From NCBI RefSeq assembly GCF_035556675.1, contig NZ_DATMFZ010000366.1, positions 1 to 17,526 on the forward strand: a stretch of DNA of 17,526 nt, given 5' to 3'. Shown here in pieces: positions 7,090-14,295 of the stretch (the first letter of the stretch is position 1; every line of letters starts with the position of its first letter). The stretch is from Geminicoccus sp035556675 (GTDB lineage Bacteria > Pseudomonadota > Alphaproteobacteria > Geminicoccales > Geminicoccaceae). The notes under the pieces were generated by a model that did no database searches, was not told the origin of the DNA, and worked only from the letters and a program-made list of their open reading frames with translations. The position numbers and the translations under genes were made by a program.

Positions 7090-7365
7090 TCGTTCAAGCC
7101 TGCAATGGGTTCACTCAACCGGCCACCATGAAATATTTTAGCCGGCCATGACGAGCGGGAAAGTGACGAAGATCAATCGGTGGAAGGGTGCCGCGGGTCG
7201 TGACGACGGTCTGATGACGAGATCCGCGATACATCGAAAGATATCCTGTGCTGTTCCGGGGAACGGCCCCGCCCCTTCCGCCGGGCCATCCTTGTGCAAA
7301 GCATACCATGCGTTCGCTGATGGGCACCATGCAGTCGATGTGGCGTGCGGCCCTGGCTACGCCAC
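7090..7365 (-). promoter_or_regulatory. Spacer between the EEP paralogues, with a -10-like element
   Basis: A 276-bp non-coding stretch. On the minus strand TAAAAT (7140-7135), within TAAAATATTT, resembles a -10 box about 45 nt ahead of the downstream EEP start; no convincing -35 is seen at 16-18 nt. This box is flanked by near-direct repeats CCGGCCA (7119-7125 and 7142-7148), each followed by ATGA (immediately or after two bases). A small hairpin, CGGGG (7257-7261) with CCCCG (7267-7271), lies nearer the end of the upstream paralogue and could be part of its terminator. The size of the gap suggests that the two paralogues are transcribed separately. Confidence 0.35.
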
Positions 7366-8571
7366 TCAGAAGCGCAGCCAGGCCGCCACGCCGGCATGGT
7401 CCGAAGGCCACAGACGTGCGCCATCCACGGGCGCGGTCTTCCCGGCGGGCTGGTTGCCGTCCAGCCGCACCGCGCGAACCAGGGCCGGCCGGCTCACGAA
7501 GATCTGATCGATCCGTTCGGACAGGATCGAGGTAGGATTGCGCAGGTCGGCGGCCTGGCAGCAGGTGAAGCCGCGTGCCAGGGGAAAGCCTGCCGCCCAG
7601 CTGTCCAGGAAGCCGGCGGCCTCGAAGCGGCGATAGGGCGACACGATCGGTGCCGGCCGCTGGTCGGCCGGGCCGGAGTTGAAGTCGCCCACGACGATGG
7701 TCGGGCCCGCCTGCGCGCGTGGCGCCGTATTCAGCGCGCCCAGGAGCTCGGCCGCCTGGGCCGACTGAATGGCGGCGAAGCGGGCCTGGCCGTCACCCAG
7801 CCCTGCGACTTCCAGATGAGTGTTCACGAACCGGTAGCTGCGCCCCAGGATCGCCGTGTCCACGCCGACGAAGCCGCGCTTGAAGCCGATCCGGGCCAAG
7901 TTGCCCGGCAGCGGCAGGGGAATGCTCGCCTCGCTGCGATAGTTGCAGCCCTGGGCGGAGCGACGGCAGCCGGGGAAGGTCACCGGCCTGGTCGTGATGT
8001 CCTGGCGCCGCAGGATCACGTCCTGGTCGTAGGCGGTGAGCAGGCCCAGCTTGCCGTCGATCGTGAACGGCAGCCCGCGCAGCAGCCCGATCCCCGGCAG
8101 TTCCGAGAGGGCATCGCGCAGGTCGAAGTTCACGACTCGCGCTGCCACCTCGTAGCCGCCGCCGTGGGCATCCAGCGCCGCGAGCGTCGTCCGGAGATGG
8201 TCGCCGAACGCGGCGGCGATGCCGGGCTCGGTGCAGGCGCCGGGCCTGGGAGGCAGCTCGCGGCAGCCCAGGTGGAAGACTTCCTGCAGGCCGACCAGTT
8301 CCGGCCGGCGCGCCTGGATCTGGGCGGCCTGCCGCTCGGCACGCGGCGGGAACGGGCTAGCCGCCGCCTGACGCAGGAGACCGAGCACCGCCTCATTCAG
8401 CTTTGACGGCGAGCTGGCCCCGAACAGGGTGGCGAGATCTGCGCCGATATACTGGTTCTGGGTCATCACCAGGATCTCGCCGACCGGGCGCGCCTGGGCC
8501 TGGGCATGTGAACTGCCGAGCGCCAGAAGCAGGGTAGTGGCCAAGCCGATCAGGAAGCGGCACGGACTCAT
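7366..8571 (-). CDS. Secreted endonuclease/exonuclease/phosphatase-family protein
   Basis: A 401-aa protein with a Sec signal peptide (FLIGLATTLLLALGSSHAQA, cleavage after ~25). The complete EEP set is visible: VMTQNQY, LVGLQEVFH (catalytic Glu), FVNTHLEV with H252, VVGDFNSGP with D296 and N298, RIDQIFV, and the terminal PSDHAGV Asp-His. The fold is that of DNase I, exonuclease III and sphingomyelinase; the substrate could be extracellular nucleic acid, a phospholipid or another phosphodiester. Four Cys in the middle (GCRELPPRPGAC, GCRRSAQGC) and the CC pair suggest disulfides, as expected for an exported protein. I chose ATG 8571 because it puts the signal peptide at the N-terminus; ATG 8595 is also possible. 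The LacI gene ends 53 nt upstream on the same strand. The degenerate paralogue lies downstream. Confidence 0.87.
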   Translation of the reverse strand: MSPCRFLIGLATTLLLALGSSHAQAQARPVGEILVMTQNQYIGADLATLFGASSPSKLNEAVLGLLRQAAASPFPPRAERQAAQIQARRPELVGLQEVFHLGCRELPPRPGACTEPGIAAAFGDHLRTTLAALDAHGGGYEVAARVVNFDLRDALSELPGIGLLRGLPFTIDGKLGLLTAYDQDVILRRQDITTRPVTFPGCRRSAQGCNYRSEASIPLPLPGNLARIGFKRGFVGVDTAILGRSYRFVNTHLEVAGLGDGQARFAAIQSAQAAELLGALNTAPRAQAGPTIVVGDFNSGPADQRPAPIVSPYRRFEAAGFLDSWAAGFPLARGFTCCQAADLRNPTSILSERIDQIFVSRPALVRAVRLDGNQPAGKTAPVDGARLWPSDHAGVAAWLRF

Positions 8572-8609
8572 GGCGGGATCCCCGGGTGGCAGCATCAGCA
8601 GATGGCTCC

Positions 8610-8635
8610 GCCCGGCCCGCGCGGTCAAGCCGGGC
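8610..8635 (-). terminator. Hairpin at the 3' end of the LacI gene
   Basis: GCCCGGC (8610-8616) pairs with GCCGGGC (8629-8635) around a 12-nt loop that contains the LacI stop. It could separate LacI transcription from the EEP gene that starts 53 nt further on. No U-tract. Confidence 0.3.
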
Positions 8636-9689
8636 TGAAGGGGGGACCGCCCCGGACACGAGCGGGCGGCGCCAGGCTGGCGCGGTCCACGAACCGGCTC
8701 GGCAGCTCGACCGATAGGGGAGATGGGGCGGGGTCGGCGAGGCGAGCCAGCATCATGTCCGCGGCTGCCCGGCCGATGGCACCGAAGTCGCGCACCACCG
8801 AGCTCACCTCGGGGCTCGCCGCCATCGCCACATCCTCCGCATCGAGCGCTGCGAGCGACAGGTCCTCCGGCACGACCAGCCCCCGTTCCCGGCAGGCGCG
8901 CAGGAGTGCCAGCAGCAGCCGGCTGCCCTCCGCGATCACGGCGCTGGGCCGGTTGGCGCCGTCGAGCAGCCGGCCGAGCTCGGCCGCCATGTCCTGGCCC
9001 GGCGCCAAACCAACGGGGAGCAGGCACGCCGGCTCGAGCCCGGCAGCCAGCCCCGCCGCCAGGAAGTGGCGGCGCCGCTCCAGGGTCGGGCGGATCGCCT
9101 GGGTCTGTTGGACTAGCGCGATACGGCGGTGGCCCAGCAGCGCCAGCCGGGCCACCATGGCGATCATCGCCGCCGCATGGTCGGTGCAGACCCGGTCGGC
9201 CGTGAGCGGCAGGTCGCGGTCGAGCAGCACCACCGGGACATCGACCCGGCGAAGCCCTGCCCGGATCTGCGGGTCGGTCTGGTCCGACACGTAGAGGATG
9301 ATCCCGTCGACCTGCCGGATGCGCAGCAGGTCCAGCGCCGCGCATTCGCGCTGCACCTGCTGGTCGCTGCTGGCGAGCAGCATGGCGTAGCCGCGCTCCG
9401 CCAGCCGGTCGGCCGCCGCCTGGGCCACCGCCGCGTTGGGATAGACGGTGAGGCTCGGGATCAGGATGCCGATCGTGCGGGTCGCCTGGGTGCGCATCGC
9501 GCGCGCCGCCAGGTTCGGGATGTAGCCCAGGCTGCGCATGGCCGCCTCGACGCGCGCCCTTGTCGCCGGCACCACCTTGTCGGGCTCGTTGCAGACCCGG
9601 GACACGGTGACGGTCGATACCCCGGCTTGGCGTGCCACCTCCCGAATCGTGGGCCGTCGGCGGCCGGCCACCGGTTCTTCTAGCGCCAT
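8625..9689 (-). CDS. LacI-family transcriptional repressor
   Basis: A 354-aa protein of typical LacI length. The N-terminal HTH with hinge helix is unmistakable: PTIREVARQAGVSTVTVSRV, then VPATRARVEAAMRSLGYIPN and LAARAMR. The periplasmic-binding-protein-like effector domain begins at TIGILIPS and runs to the C-terminus (DGIILYVSDQTD, VPVVLLDRD, GHRRIALV, PSAVIAEGS). ATG 9689 puts the HTH near the N-terminus; an upstream in-frame start at 9743 would overlap the divergent gene's leader. It is divergent from the PhyH oxygenase with only 72 nt between starts. Candidate operators lie there and in the promoter region of the binding-protein/ABC operon. I infer that it represses this uptake and catabolism locus until the transported compound or a derivative binds. 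Confidence 0.93.
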   Translation of the reverse strand: MALEEPVAGRRRPTIREVARQAGVSTVTVSRVCNEPDKVVPATRARVEAAMRSLGYIPNLAARAMRTQATRTIGILIPSLTVYPNAAVAQAAADRLAERGYAMLLASSDQQVQRECAALDLLRIRQVDGIILYVSDQTDPQIRAGLRRVDVPVVLLDRDLPLTADRVCTDHAAAMIAMVARLALLGHRRIALVQQTQAIRPTLERRRHFLAAGLAAGLEPACLLPVGLAPGQDMAAELGRLLDGANRPSAVIAEGSRLLLALLRACRERGLVVPEDLSLAALDAEDVAMAASPEVSSVVRDFGAIGRAAADMMLARLADPAPSPLSVELPSRFVDRASLAPPARVRGGPPFSPA

Positions 9690-9702
9690 GTTGACGTTTT
9701 CA
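9689..9702. promoter_or_regulatory. Candidate LacI-type operator between the repressor and PhyH genes
   Basis: TGTTGACGTTTTCA fits the LacI-family pattern TG-N4-CG-N4-CA with a central CG. On the other strand it reads TGAAAACGTCAACA, whose left half is the family's typical half-site. It overlaps the repressor's first base and includes a TTGACG -35-like hexamer (9691-9696) for the PhyH gene, with a weak CAGGCT 17 nt on, so binding could block both genes. It matches the site at 14230-14243 in 10 of 14 bases. Confidence 0.5.
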
Positions 9703-9761
9703 TTGGGCAAGCGCAGGCTTGAGCAGTTGCCGTGAGCGACCAAGATCGGGAGAGGCAGGAC

Positions 9762-10655
9762 ATGGCCGTGCTGAGCAGCGAACAGATTGCCGCCTACGAG
9801 CGGGACGGGTTTCTAGTTGTCAAGGACGTGCTGTCCCAGGCCGAGGTGGCGGAGCTGCGCCGGGTCACCGAGGAGCTGGTCGAGAAGGCGCGTGGCGTGA
9901 CGACGCACAACGACGTCTACGACCTGGAGCCCAGCCATTCGGCGGAGGAGCCTCGGGTCCGGCGCATCAAGACCCCGCACCTGCAGGCGCCGATCTACGA
10001 CCAGGTGATGCGCCACCCGACCATCCTCGGGATCCTCCAGGATCTGGTGGCGCCGGCGATCCGGTTCGACACGTCCAAGCTGAACATGAAGGCGGCCGGC
10101 TACGGTGCCGCGGTCGAGTGGCACCAGGACTGGGCGTTCTATCCGCACACCAACGACGATCTGTGCGCGGTGGGCGTGATGATGGACGACTGCGCCATCG
10201 AGAACGGGCCGCTGCTCTGCATCCCCGGCACCCACAAGGGCAAGGTCTACGACCATCATGCGGACGGATATTTCTGCGGGGCGATCGATCCCACCGGCTC
10301 GGACATCGCCTTCGAACAGGCCGTGCCCTGCATCGGCCCGGCCGGCAGCATCTCCATCCACCATGCCCGCACCATCCACGGCTCGGCACTGAACACGTCG
10401 GACCGGATGCGGCGGCTCCTCCTGTTCCAGTATCGCGCTGCGGATGCCTGGCCCCTGTGCGCCGGCAACCAGATGGACTGGGAGGCCTGGGAGGCGCTGA
10501 TGCTGACCGGGCAGACCGATCCGATCGCCCCGCGCCTGGCCGACGTGCCGGTCCGCCTGCCGCTGCCCCCGGCCAGGAGCCAGGGCTCGATCTACGAGAA
10601 CCAGCGCGGGCTGAAGACCAGCTTCTTCGGCAAGGCCGATACCCGGGCGGCTTGA
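9762..10655 (+). CDS. Phytanoyl-CoA dioxygenase (PhyH)-family Fe(II)/2-oxoglutarate oxygenase
   Basis: A 297-aa cytosolic enzyme, the usual PhyH length. The iron ligands of the 2-His-1-carboxylate triad are visible: H121-x-D123 in VEWHQDWAF and the distal His in HHARTIHGSALNTS (H206). The downstream Arg cluster RMRRLLLFQYRAAD should hold 2-oxoglutarate. The early helix IAAYERDGFLVVKDVLS is the standard family start. ATG 9762 has GGGAGAGG at 9748-9755 with 6-nt spacing; an in-frame GTG at 9732 is less good. The family hydroxylates or oxidatively demethylates diverse small molecules. The sequence lacks the ectoine-hydroxylase form of the iron-binding motif. Its position between the LacI repressor and the ABC operon suggests that it acts on the imported compound. 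Substrate unknown. Confidence 0.88.
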   Translation: MAVLSSEQIAAYERDGFLVVKDVLSQAEVAELRRVTEELVEKARGVTTHNDVYDLEPSHSAEEPRVRRIKTPHLQAPIYDQVMRHPTILGILQDLVAPAIRFDTSKLNMKAAGYGAAVEWHQDWAFYPHTNDDLCAVGVMMDDCAIENGPLLCIPGTHKGKVYDHHADGYFCGAIDPTGSDIAFEQAVPCIGPAGSISIHHARTIHGSALNTSDRMRRLLLFQYRAADAWPLCAGNQMDWEAWEALMLTGQTDPIAPRLADVPVRLPLPPARSQGSIYENQRGLKTSFFGKADTRAA

Positions 10656-10675
10656 CCGGAACCCGGGCAGGTAGT

Positions 10676-10711
10676 CTGGCAGGGCGCGTCCTGAACGACG
10701 CGTCCCGCCAG
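10676..10711. terminator. Bidirectional hairpin terminator between PhyH and the ABC operon
   Basis: A 15-bp stem, CTGGCAGGGCGCGTC (10676-10690) with GACGCGTCCCGCCAG (10697-10711), has one A-C mismatch, one G-T wobble and a 6-nt loop CTGAAC. It is the strongest hairpin in the window and lies between two convergent stops (10655 and 10745), as expected for a shared terminator. No T-tract on either side. Confidence 0.6.
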
Positions 10712-10744
10712 CAGGCAGGAACCTGCGATCAAACCCGGCGCGGG

Positions 10745-11704
10745 TCAGATCAGCTCGCGGACATGGGCCTCTCGGCCATAGATCGCGACCAGGGCCACGA
10801 TGGTCACCCCGAGCGTGGCCTGGACCAGCGGCGGCTTCAGCCCGAGCCCGACCAGCACGGTGGTGAGCTCGATCAGGCAGAGCGCGCCGGCGATCGTGCC
10901 GAGATAGCCGCCCCGGCCGCCGATCAGCGTGGTGCCGCCGATCACCACGGCGGCGATGGTCTGGAACAGATAGGGCTCGCCCACCCGGGCATAGGCGGCG
11001 CCGGAGAAGCCCAGCAGGAGGACGCCGGTCAGCGCCGCAAAGCCGGCGCTCAGGGCGAAGGTGATCGTCCAGGTGCGCACCGGGTCGACCAGCGCCAGCT
11101 GGGCGGCGCGCGGATTGCTGCCGAGCGCATAGAGGCGCCGGCCATACACAGTCCGGCCGAGCGCCAGGATCACCAGTGCCGCCAGGACCAGGAAGGCTGG
11201 GATCAGCCATGGCACCGGGATCGGCCCGATGCTGCCACCGATCGAGACGAAGCTGGTCACGTAGGAAGGGGCGGCACCGGTCGGGAAGCCCGCCGTCCAT
11301 AGCTGGACCGCACCCTGCAGGGCGGTGCCGGTACCGAGCGTCACGATCAGCGGGTGGATCGCCAGGCTGGCGGAAACCAGGCCGTTCAACGCGCCGATCG
11401 CCATGGCCACCAGCAGAACCAGGGGCAGCACCACCGCGAACGGCACGCCGTCGCCGTAGAGCTGGGCGGCAGTGACGTTGGCGAAGCCGATCACGAACGG
11501 GATCGAGAGGTCGATGCCGCCGATGATGATCACCAGCGTCTGGCCGATCGCGGCGATCGCCAGCAGCGTGGCCAGCACCAGCATGGCACGGATGCCGAAC
11601 ATGGTGCCGAAGCCGCGGATCAGCGCCATGCCGATCAGGTGGATGGCGAGTGCCAGCAGCAATGCCGCCACCGGGCGCGGGATCCGGGCAAGCGCGGCGC
11701 TCAT
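10745..11704 (-). CDS. CUT2-type ABC transporter permease 2
   Basis: A 319-aa integral inner-membrane protein of the BPD_transp_2 (RbsC/YtfT/YjfF) family, with about eight to ten hydrophobic segments. Family marks are IGGIDLSIPFVIGFANV in the first third and GGTTLIGGRGGYLGTIAGA in the C-terminal third, the latter near the expected cytoplasmic coupling loop. It is the last gene of the four-gene operon. Its ATG (11704) overlaps the preceding permease's stop by 4 nt (ATGA), implying translational coupling. The presence of two different permeases points to a heterodimeric channel, as in YtfT/YjfF or LsrC/LsrD systems, rather than the RbsC homodimer. Confidence 0.9.
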   Translation of the reverse strand: MSAALARIPRPVAALLLALAIHLIGMALIRGFGTMFGIRAMLVLATLLAIAAIGQTLVIIIGGIDLSIPFVIGFANVTAAQLYGDGVPFAVVLPLVLLVAMAIGALNGLVSASLAIHPLIVTLGTGTALQGAVQLWTAGFPTGAAPSYVTSFVSIGGSIGPIPVPWLIPAFLVLAALVILALGRTVYGRRLYALGSNPRAAQLALVDPVRTWTITFALSAGFAALTGVLLLGFSGAAYARVGEPYLFQTIAAVVIGGTTLIGGRGGYLGTIAGALCLIELTTVLVGLGLKPPLVQATLGVTIVALVAIYGREAHVRELI

Positions 11705-12651
11705 GCATGCCTCCGGCGGCGCAGGAGCTGGCGCAGGCGGTCGGCGTTGAGCACCACCGCCACGGTCAGCACCGTGCCATAGACGATCTGCAGGACGAAG
11801 GTCGACACGTTGAAGAAGGTCAGCGCGGTCTGCAGCAGGAAGATGTCGGCTGCACCCAGTACGGCGGCGACCAGACCGCCGCGCCCGCCGGCCAGGCTGA
11901 CCCCACCCAGCGCCACCGCGGAGATCGCGAGCAGCGTGTAGGTGCCCGCAATGTTCGGGTCGGCCGAGCCGATCAGGCCGGTGAGGCACAGGCCGCCCAC
12001 CGCGGCGATCAGCCCGGCCAGGACATAGGCCAGGAAGCGGACCAGGGTGACCGGGATGCCGGCCGTGTAAGCGGCGCGGTCGTCGCTGCCTACGCACAGG
12101 AGCTGCTCGTAGAAGGGCAGGCGCTTGATCAGCAGCCAGAGCAGCGCCACTGCCGCCAGCGGCAGGATCGAGGTTGGCCCGGCCAGCGCCTTGATCCAGG
12201 CGGGCACTGTCCCGGCCGGCGAGGGCACGATGGTCAGCGTGATGCCGGCATAGAACAGGGACGTCCCGAGCGTGGCGACGATCGGCTGGATGCGCAGCAC
12301 GGTCGCGAGCAGGCCGTTCAAGGCACCCGACAGGAGGCCCAGCAGCAGGACCAGGGGCACGATCAGGAAGGGCGATTCGATCCCCAGCCCTTCCACGAGC
12401 CAGCGCACCACCACCACGTTGACCAGGCCCATGAGCGGGCCCACCGAGATGTCGATCCCGCCGCGGCCGGCCAGGATCGGCGGCATGGAGGCGATCGCGG
12501 CCAGGATCAGGCCGGAGGCCAGGCCGATCGTGACGCCCAGACTGGCGGGCGCGAACCGCACCGGGTTCAGGGCGATGTTGACCGCCAGCAGGACGACGAA
12601 CAGGGCGGCGGCCAGGCGGAGATAGGCGCGGCCGGCGAGCCAGCGGGACAT
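11701..12651 (-). CDS. CUT2-type ABC transporter permease 1
   Basis: A 316-aa BPD_transp_2 family membrane protein. Hydrophobic segments begin at LRLAAALFVVLLAVNIAL and continue to the end. The family motif is GGIDISVGPLMGLVNVVVV, and GGVSLAGGRGGLVAAVLGA sits where the coupling-helix loop is expected. The basic tail RLRQLLRRRRHA is presumably cytoplasmic. Its ATG directly follows the stop of the second ATPase gene (TGAATG, no gap) and its own stop overlaps the next permease, so the operon is fully coupled. It is clearly paralogous to permease 2 but differs along its length, so the pair should form a heterodimer. The imported solute cannot be deduced from the permeases. Confidence 0.9.
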   Translation of the reverse strand: MSRWLAGRAYLRLAAALFVVLLAVNIALNPVRFAPASLGVTIGLASGLILAAIASMPPILAGRGGIDISVGPLMGLVNVVVVRWLVEGLGIESPFLIVPLVLLLGLLSGALNGLLATVLRIQPIVATLGTSLFYAGITLTIVPSPAGTVPAWIKALAGPTSILPLAAVALLWLLIKRLPFYEQLLCVGSDDRAAYTAGIPVTLVRFLAYVLAGLIAAVGGLCLTGLIGSADPNIAGTYTLLAISAVALGGVSLAGGRGGLVAAVLGAADIFLLQTALTFFNVSTFVLQIVYGTVLTVAVVLNADRLRQLLRRRRHA

Positions 12652-13407
12652 TCAGGCGGCCTCCTGGCCGAACATCGCGGCGATCACCCGGTCCATGGTC
12701 ATGGCGTCGCGTTCCAGCTCGGCGAACAGCCCGGCCTCGCGGAACACCAGCACGCGGTGGCAGAGCTGGAGGATCTCCTCGATCTCGCTGGACAGGATCA
12801 CGAGCGGGATGCCCTGATCGGCGGCCAGCCTGCGGAAGACCTCGTAGAGCTTCATGCGCGTGCCCAGATCGACACCGCGGGTGGGATCATTCATCAGCAT
12901 CACCCGGGGCTCGCGGGCCAGCCAGCGGGCCAGCAGCACTTTCTGCTGGTTGCCGCCGGACAGGGTGCCGATGGAGGCACTGGGCGAGCGGTAGACCATG
13001 CCGAGCTCGCGGGTGAAGTGGGCGAGCTTCTCCTTCAGCCGGGGCCGGTCGACGATGCCCAGGCGCTGATGGTCGGGCAGGGCGGCGATCGCGAAATTGT
13101 CGAACACCGACAGGCCGCCCAGCACGCCCGTGGTCCGCCGGTCGCGCGGCAGGTAGGCCAGCCCCTGCGCCGCGGCCTTCGCGAACTCCGTTACCTGGAC
13201 GACGTGGCCGTCCTTGCCCTGCAGGCGGATCTCGCCGGCCTCTGGCCGGTGCAGACCGCACAGCGCCTGGATGAACATGTCCTGGCCATGCCCTTCGAGC
13301 CCAGCCAGCCCGACGATCTCCCCCGGCCCGATCGCGAAGTCGATGGGTGACGCACCCGGCGCCAGCCGGACGCCCCGTGCCGTCAGGATCGCCCGTTTCT
13401 CAGTCAT
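12652..13407 (-). CDS. ABC transporter ATPase, equivalent to the C-terminal half of RbsA/YtfR
   Basis: A 251-aa protein that aligns with the second nucleotide-binding domain of double-length sugar ATPases. The signature is perfect (LSGGNQQK, 149-156), and AYLPRDRRTTGV is the usual second-domain motif. Its own nucleotide site is degenerate. The Walker A equivalent is GLEGHGQD (36-43), with Q42 in place of Lys. The Walker B region reads VMLMNDPTRGVD with N173-D174 where LILDEPTRGVD has Asp-Glu, and the switch His is Ser (VILSSEIEE). The Walker A and switch changes are normal for this half; the N-D change is unusual. Its start overlaps the first ATPase's stop by 8 nt (13400-13407). It should lend its signature motif to the first ATPase's site. 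Confidence 0.88.
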   Translation of the reverse strand: MTEKRAILTARGVRLAPGASPIDFAIGPGEIVGLAGLEGHGQDMFIQALCGLHRPEAGEIRLQGKDGHVVQVTEFAKAAAQGLAYLPRDRRTTGVLGGLSVFDNFAIAALPDHQRLGIVDRPRLKEKLAHFTRELGMVYRSPSASIGTLSGGNQQKVLLARWLAREPRVMLMNDPTRGVDLGTRMKLYEVFRRLAADQGIPLVILSSEIEEILQLCHRVLVFREAGLFAELERDAMTMDRVIAAMFGQEAA

Positions 13408-14140
13408 GGTGATGCACCGGGATGCGGGTGTCGGGCAGCATCAGGGCGAGCAGCCTAGCACCGGTGATCTCTGCCCCGGCCAGCGTCTCCACCACCCGGC
13501 CGCTGCGCAGCACGGTGACGCGGTCGGACAGGCGACGGACCTCGTCCATCCGGTGCGAGATGAAGATCACCAGCCGGCCTTGCGCGACGAAGCTGCGGAC
13601 CGCGTCGAACAGGACGTCGCGGTCGCCGAAGTCCAGGGCCGCGGTGACCTCGTCCAGGATCAGGATGCGCGGGTCGCGCACCAGTGCCCGCGCCAGCACG
13701 ATGAGCTGCTGCTGGGCCAGCGCCGCTTCGCCGGCCGGCTGGTCGAGGTCCATGGGCGTGCGCGACACGGCAGCCAGGATCTGGGCGGCCTTGGCCTGCC
13801 GCTCCGCCCGGCTCAGCCGGTAGGTGAGCAGGCCGTCATAGCCCATGAAGATGTTCTCGAGCACGCTGCGCTCAGGCGCCAGCAGGACTTCCTGGAACAC
13901 GGTGGCGATGCCGTGGCGCTGCGCGTCCGCTGGGCAGGTCAGGCGCAGTGGCTGGCCATCCAGACGGATCTCGCCCGCGGTCGGGGCCACCACGCCGGAT
14001 AGCAGCTTGACCAGCGTGCTCTTGCCCGACCCGTTCTCGCCCAGGATCGTGTGGACATGGCCAGGGGTGAAGGCGAGGTCCGCCTCGACCAGCGCCAGCG
14101 TTTCGCCATAGCGCTTGGTGACGCCGGACAGCGTCAGCAT
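13400..14140 (-). CDS. ABC transporter ATPase, equivalent to the N-terminal half of RbsA/YtfR
   Basis: A 246-aa nucleotide-binding domain and first gene of the transport operon. Walker A GENGSGKST (34-42, K40), Q-loop VFQE (81-84), Walker B ILILDEVTAALD with D163-E164 (Val replaces the usual Pro) and switch His H196 (FISHRMDE) are intact. The signature is degenerate: AALAQQQ (139-145) instead of LSGGQQ. In RbsA, MglA and YtfR this domain and the next are one polypeptide of ~500 aa; here they are separate genes with an 8-nt overlap. The two halves carry complementary intact motifs, so a heterodimer with one working ATP site is expected. The G-rich leader GGGGGTGGG before ATG 14140 can serve as the ribosome-binding site. 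Confidence 0.9.
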   Translation of the reverse strand: MLTLSGVTKRYGETLALVEADLAFTPGHVHTILGENGSGKSTLVKLLSGVVAPTAGEIRLDGQPLRLTCPADAQRHGIATVFQEVLLAPERSVLENIFMGYDGLLTYRLSRAERQAKAAQILAAVSRTPMDLDQPAGEAALAQQQLIVLARALVRDPRILILDEVTAALDFGDRDVLFDAVRSFVAQGRLVIFISHRMDEVRRLSDRVTVLRSGRVVETLAGAEITGARLLALMLPDTRIPVHHHD

Positions 14141-14295
14141 CGCCCACCCCCACTTCTCGCCGTCGCTCTAAACGGCTCCGGTCGCCCTTCCGGCCGTAAC
14201 GGTTTGCGCTGGCCCGCGCAAGATCACCCTGGTATCGTTTACATATGACGAATGCCGGCCCAGCAACGAGGCCGGCGAGGGGGAGCAGAGAGCAC
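14141..14295. promoter_or_regulatory. Divergent promoter region of the ABC operon and binding-protein gene
   Basis: A 155-bp gap between the starts of the first ATPase (minus) and the binding protein (plus). It contains the LacI-type operator candidate at 14230-14243 and a perfect 6-bp dyad TTGCGC (14204-14209) / GCGCAA (14216-14221). It also has a half-site-like TCTAAACG at 14167-14174. On the minus strand TTGCGC, 17 nt, TACGGC could be a weak promoter for the ATPase operon. No clear promoter for the binding-protein gene. Confidence 0.5.
14230..14243. promoter_or_regulatory. Candidate LacI-type operator ahead of the transporter genes
   Basis: TGGTATCGTTTACA fits TG-N4-CG-N4-CA. In reverse it reads TGTAAACGATACCA, which agrees with the reversed site at the LacI/PhyH promoter (TGAAAACGTCAACA) at 10 of 14 positions, including TG, the AAACG core and the final CA. 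It is placed to control both the transport operon and the binding-protein gene. Confidence 0.5.

Noticed and set aside
7119..7148. The two CCGGCCA copies around AAATATTT as an insertion or attachment site
   Set aside because: Seven-base G+C-rich repeats are frequent here, and no mobile gene or longer repeat accompanies them.
9762..10655. Ectoine hydroxylase (EctD) identity for the PhyH protein, suggested by the M24 neighbour (ectoine hydrolase type)
   Set aside because: The iron-binding region reads VEWHQDWAFYPHTNDD rather than the EctD form, and no other ectoine gene is present.
13400..13407. The ATPase split as a simple sequencing frameshift
   Set aside because: Not fully excluded, since the joined length would resemble RbsA. 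Each half has a proper start or stop, and the ATGACTGA overlap resembles the other coupled junctions in the operon, so I treat it as real pending read-level checks.
14245..14295. ATG 14245 as the binding-protein start
   Set aside because: It lies two bases after the operator candidate and would place 17 residues ahead of a normal signal peptide. ATG 14296 has G-rich spacing sequence upstream and a conventional leader.
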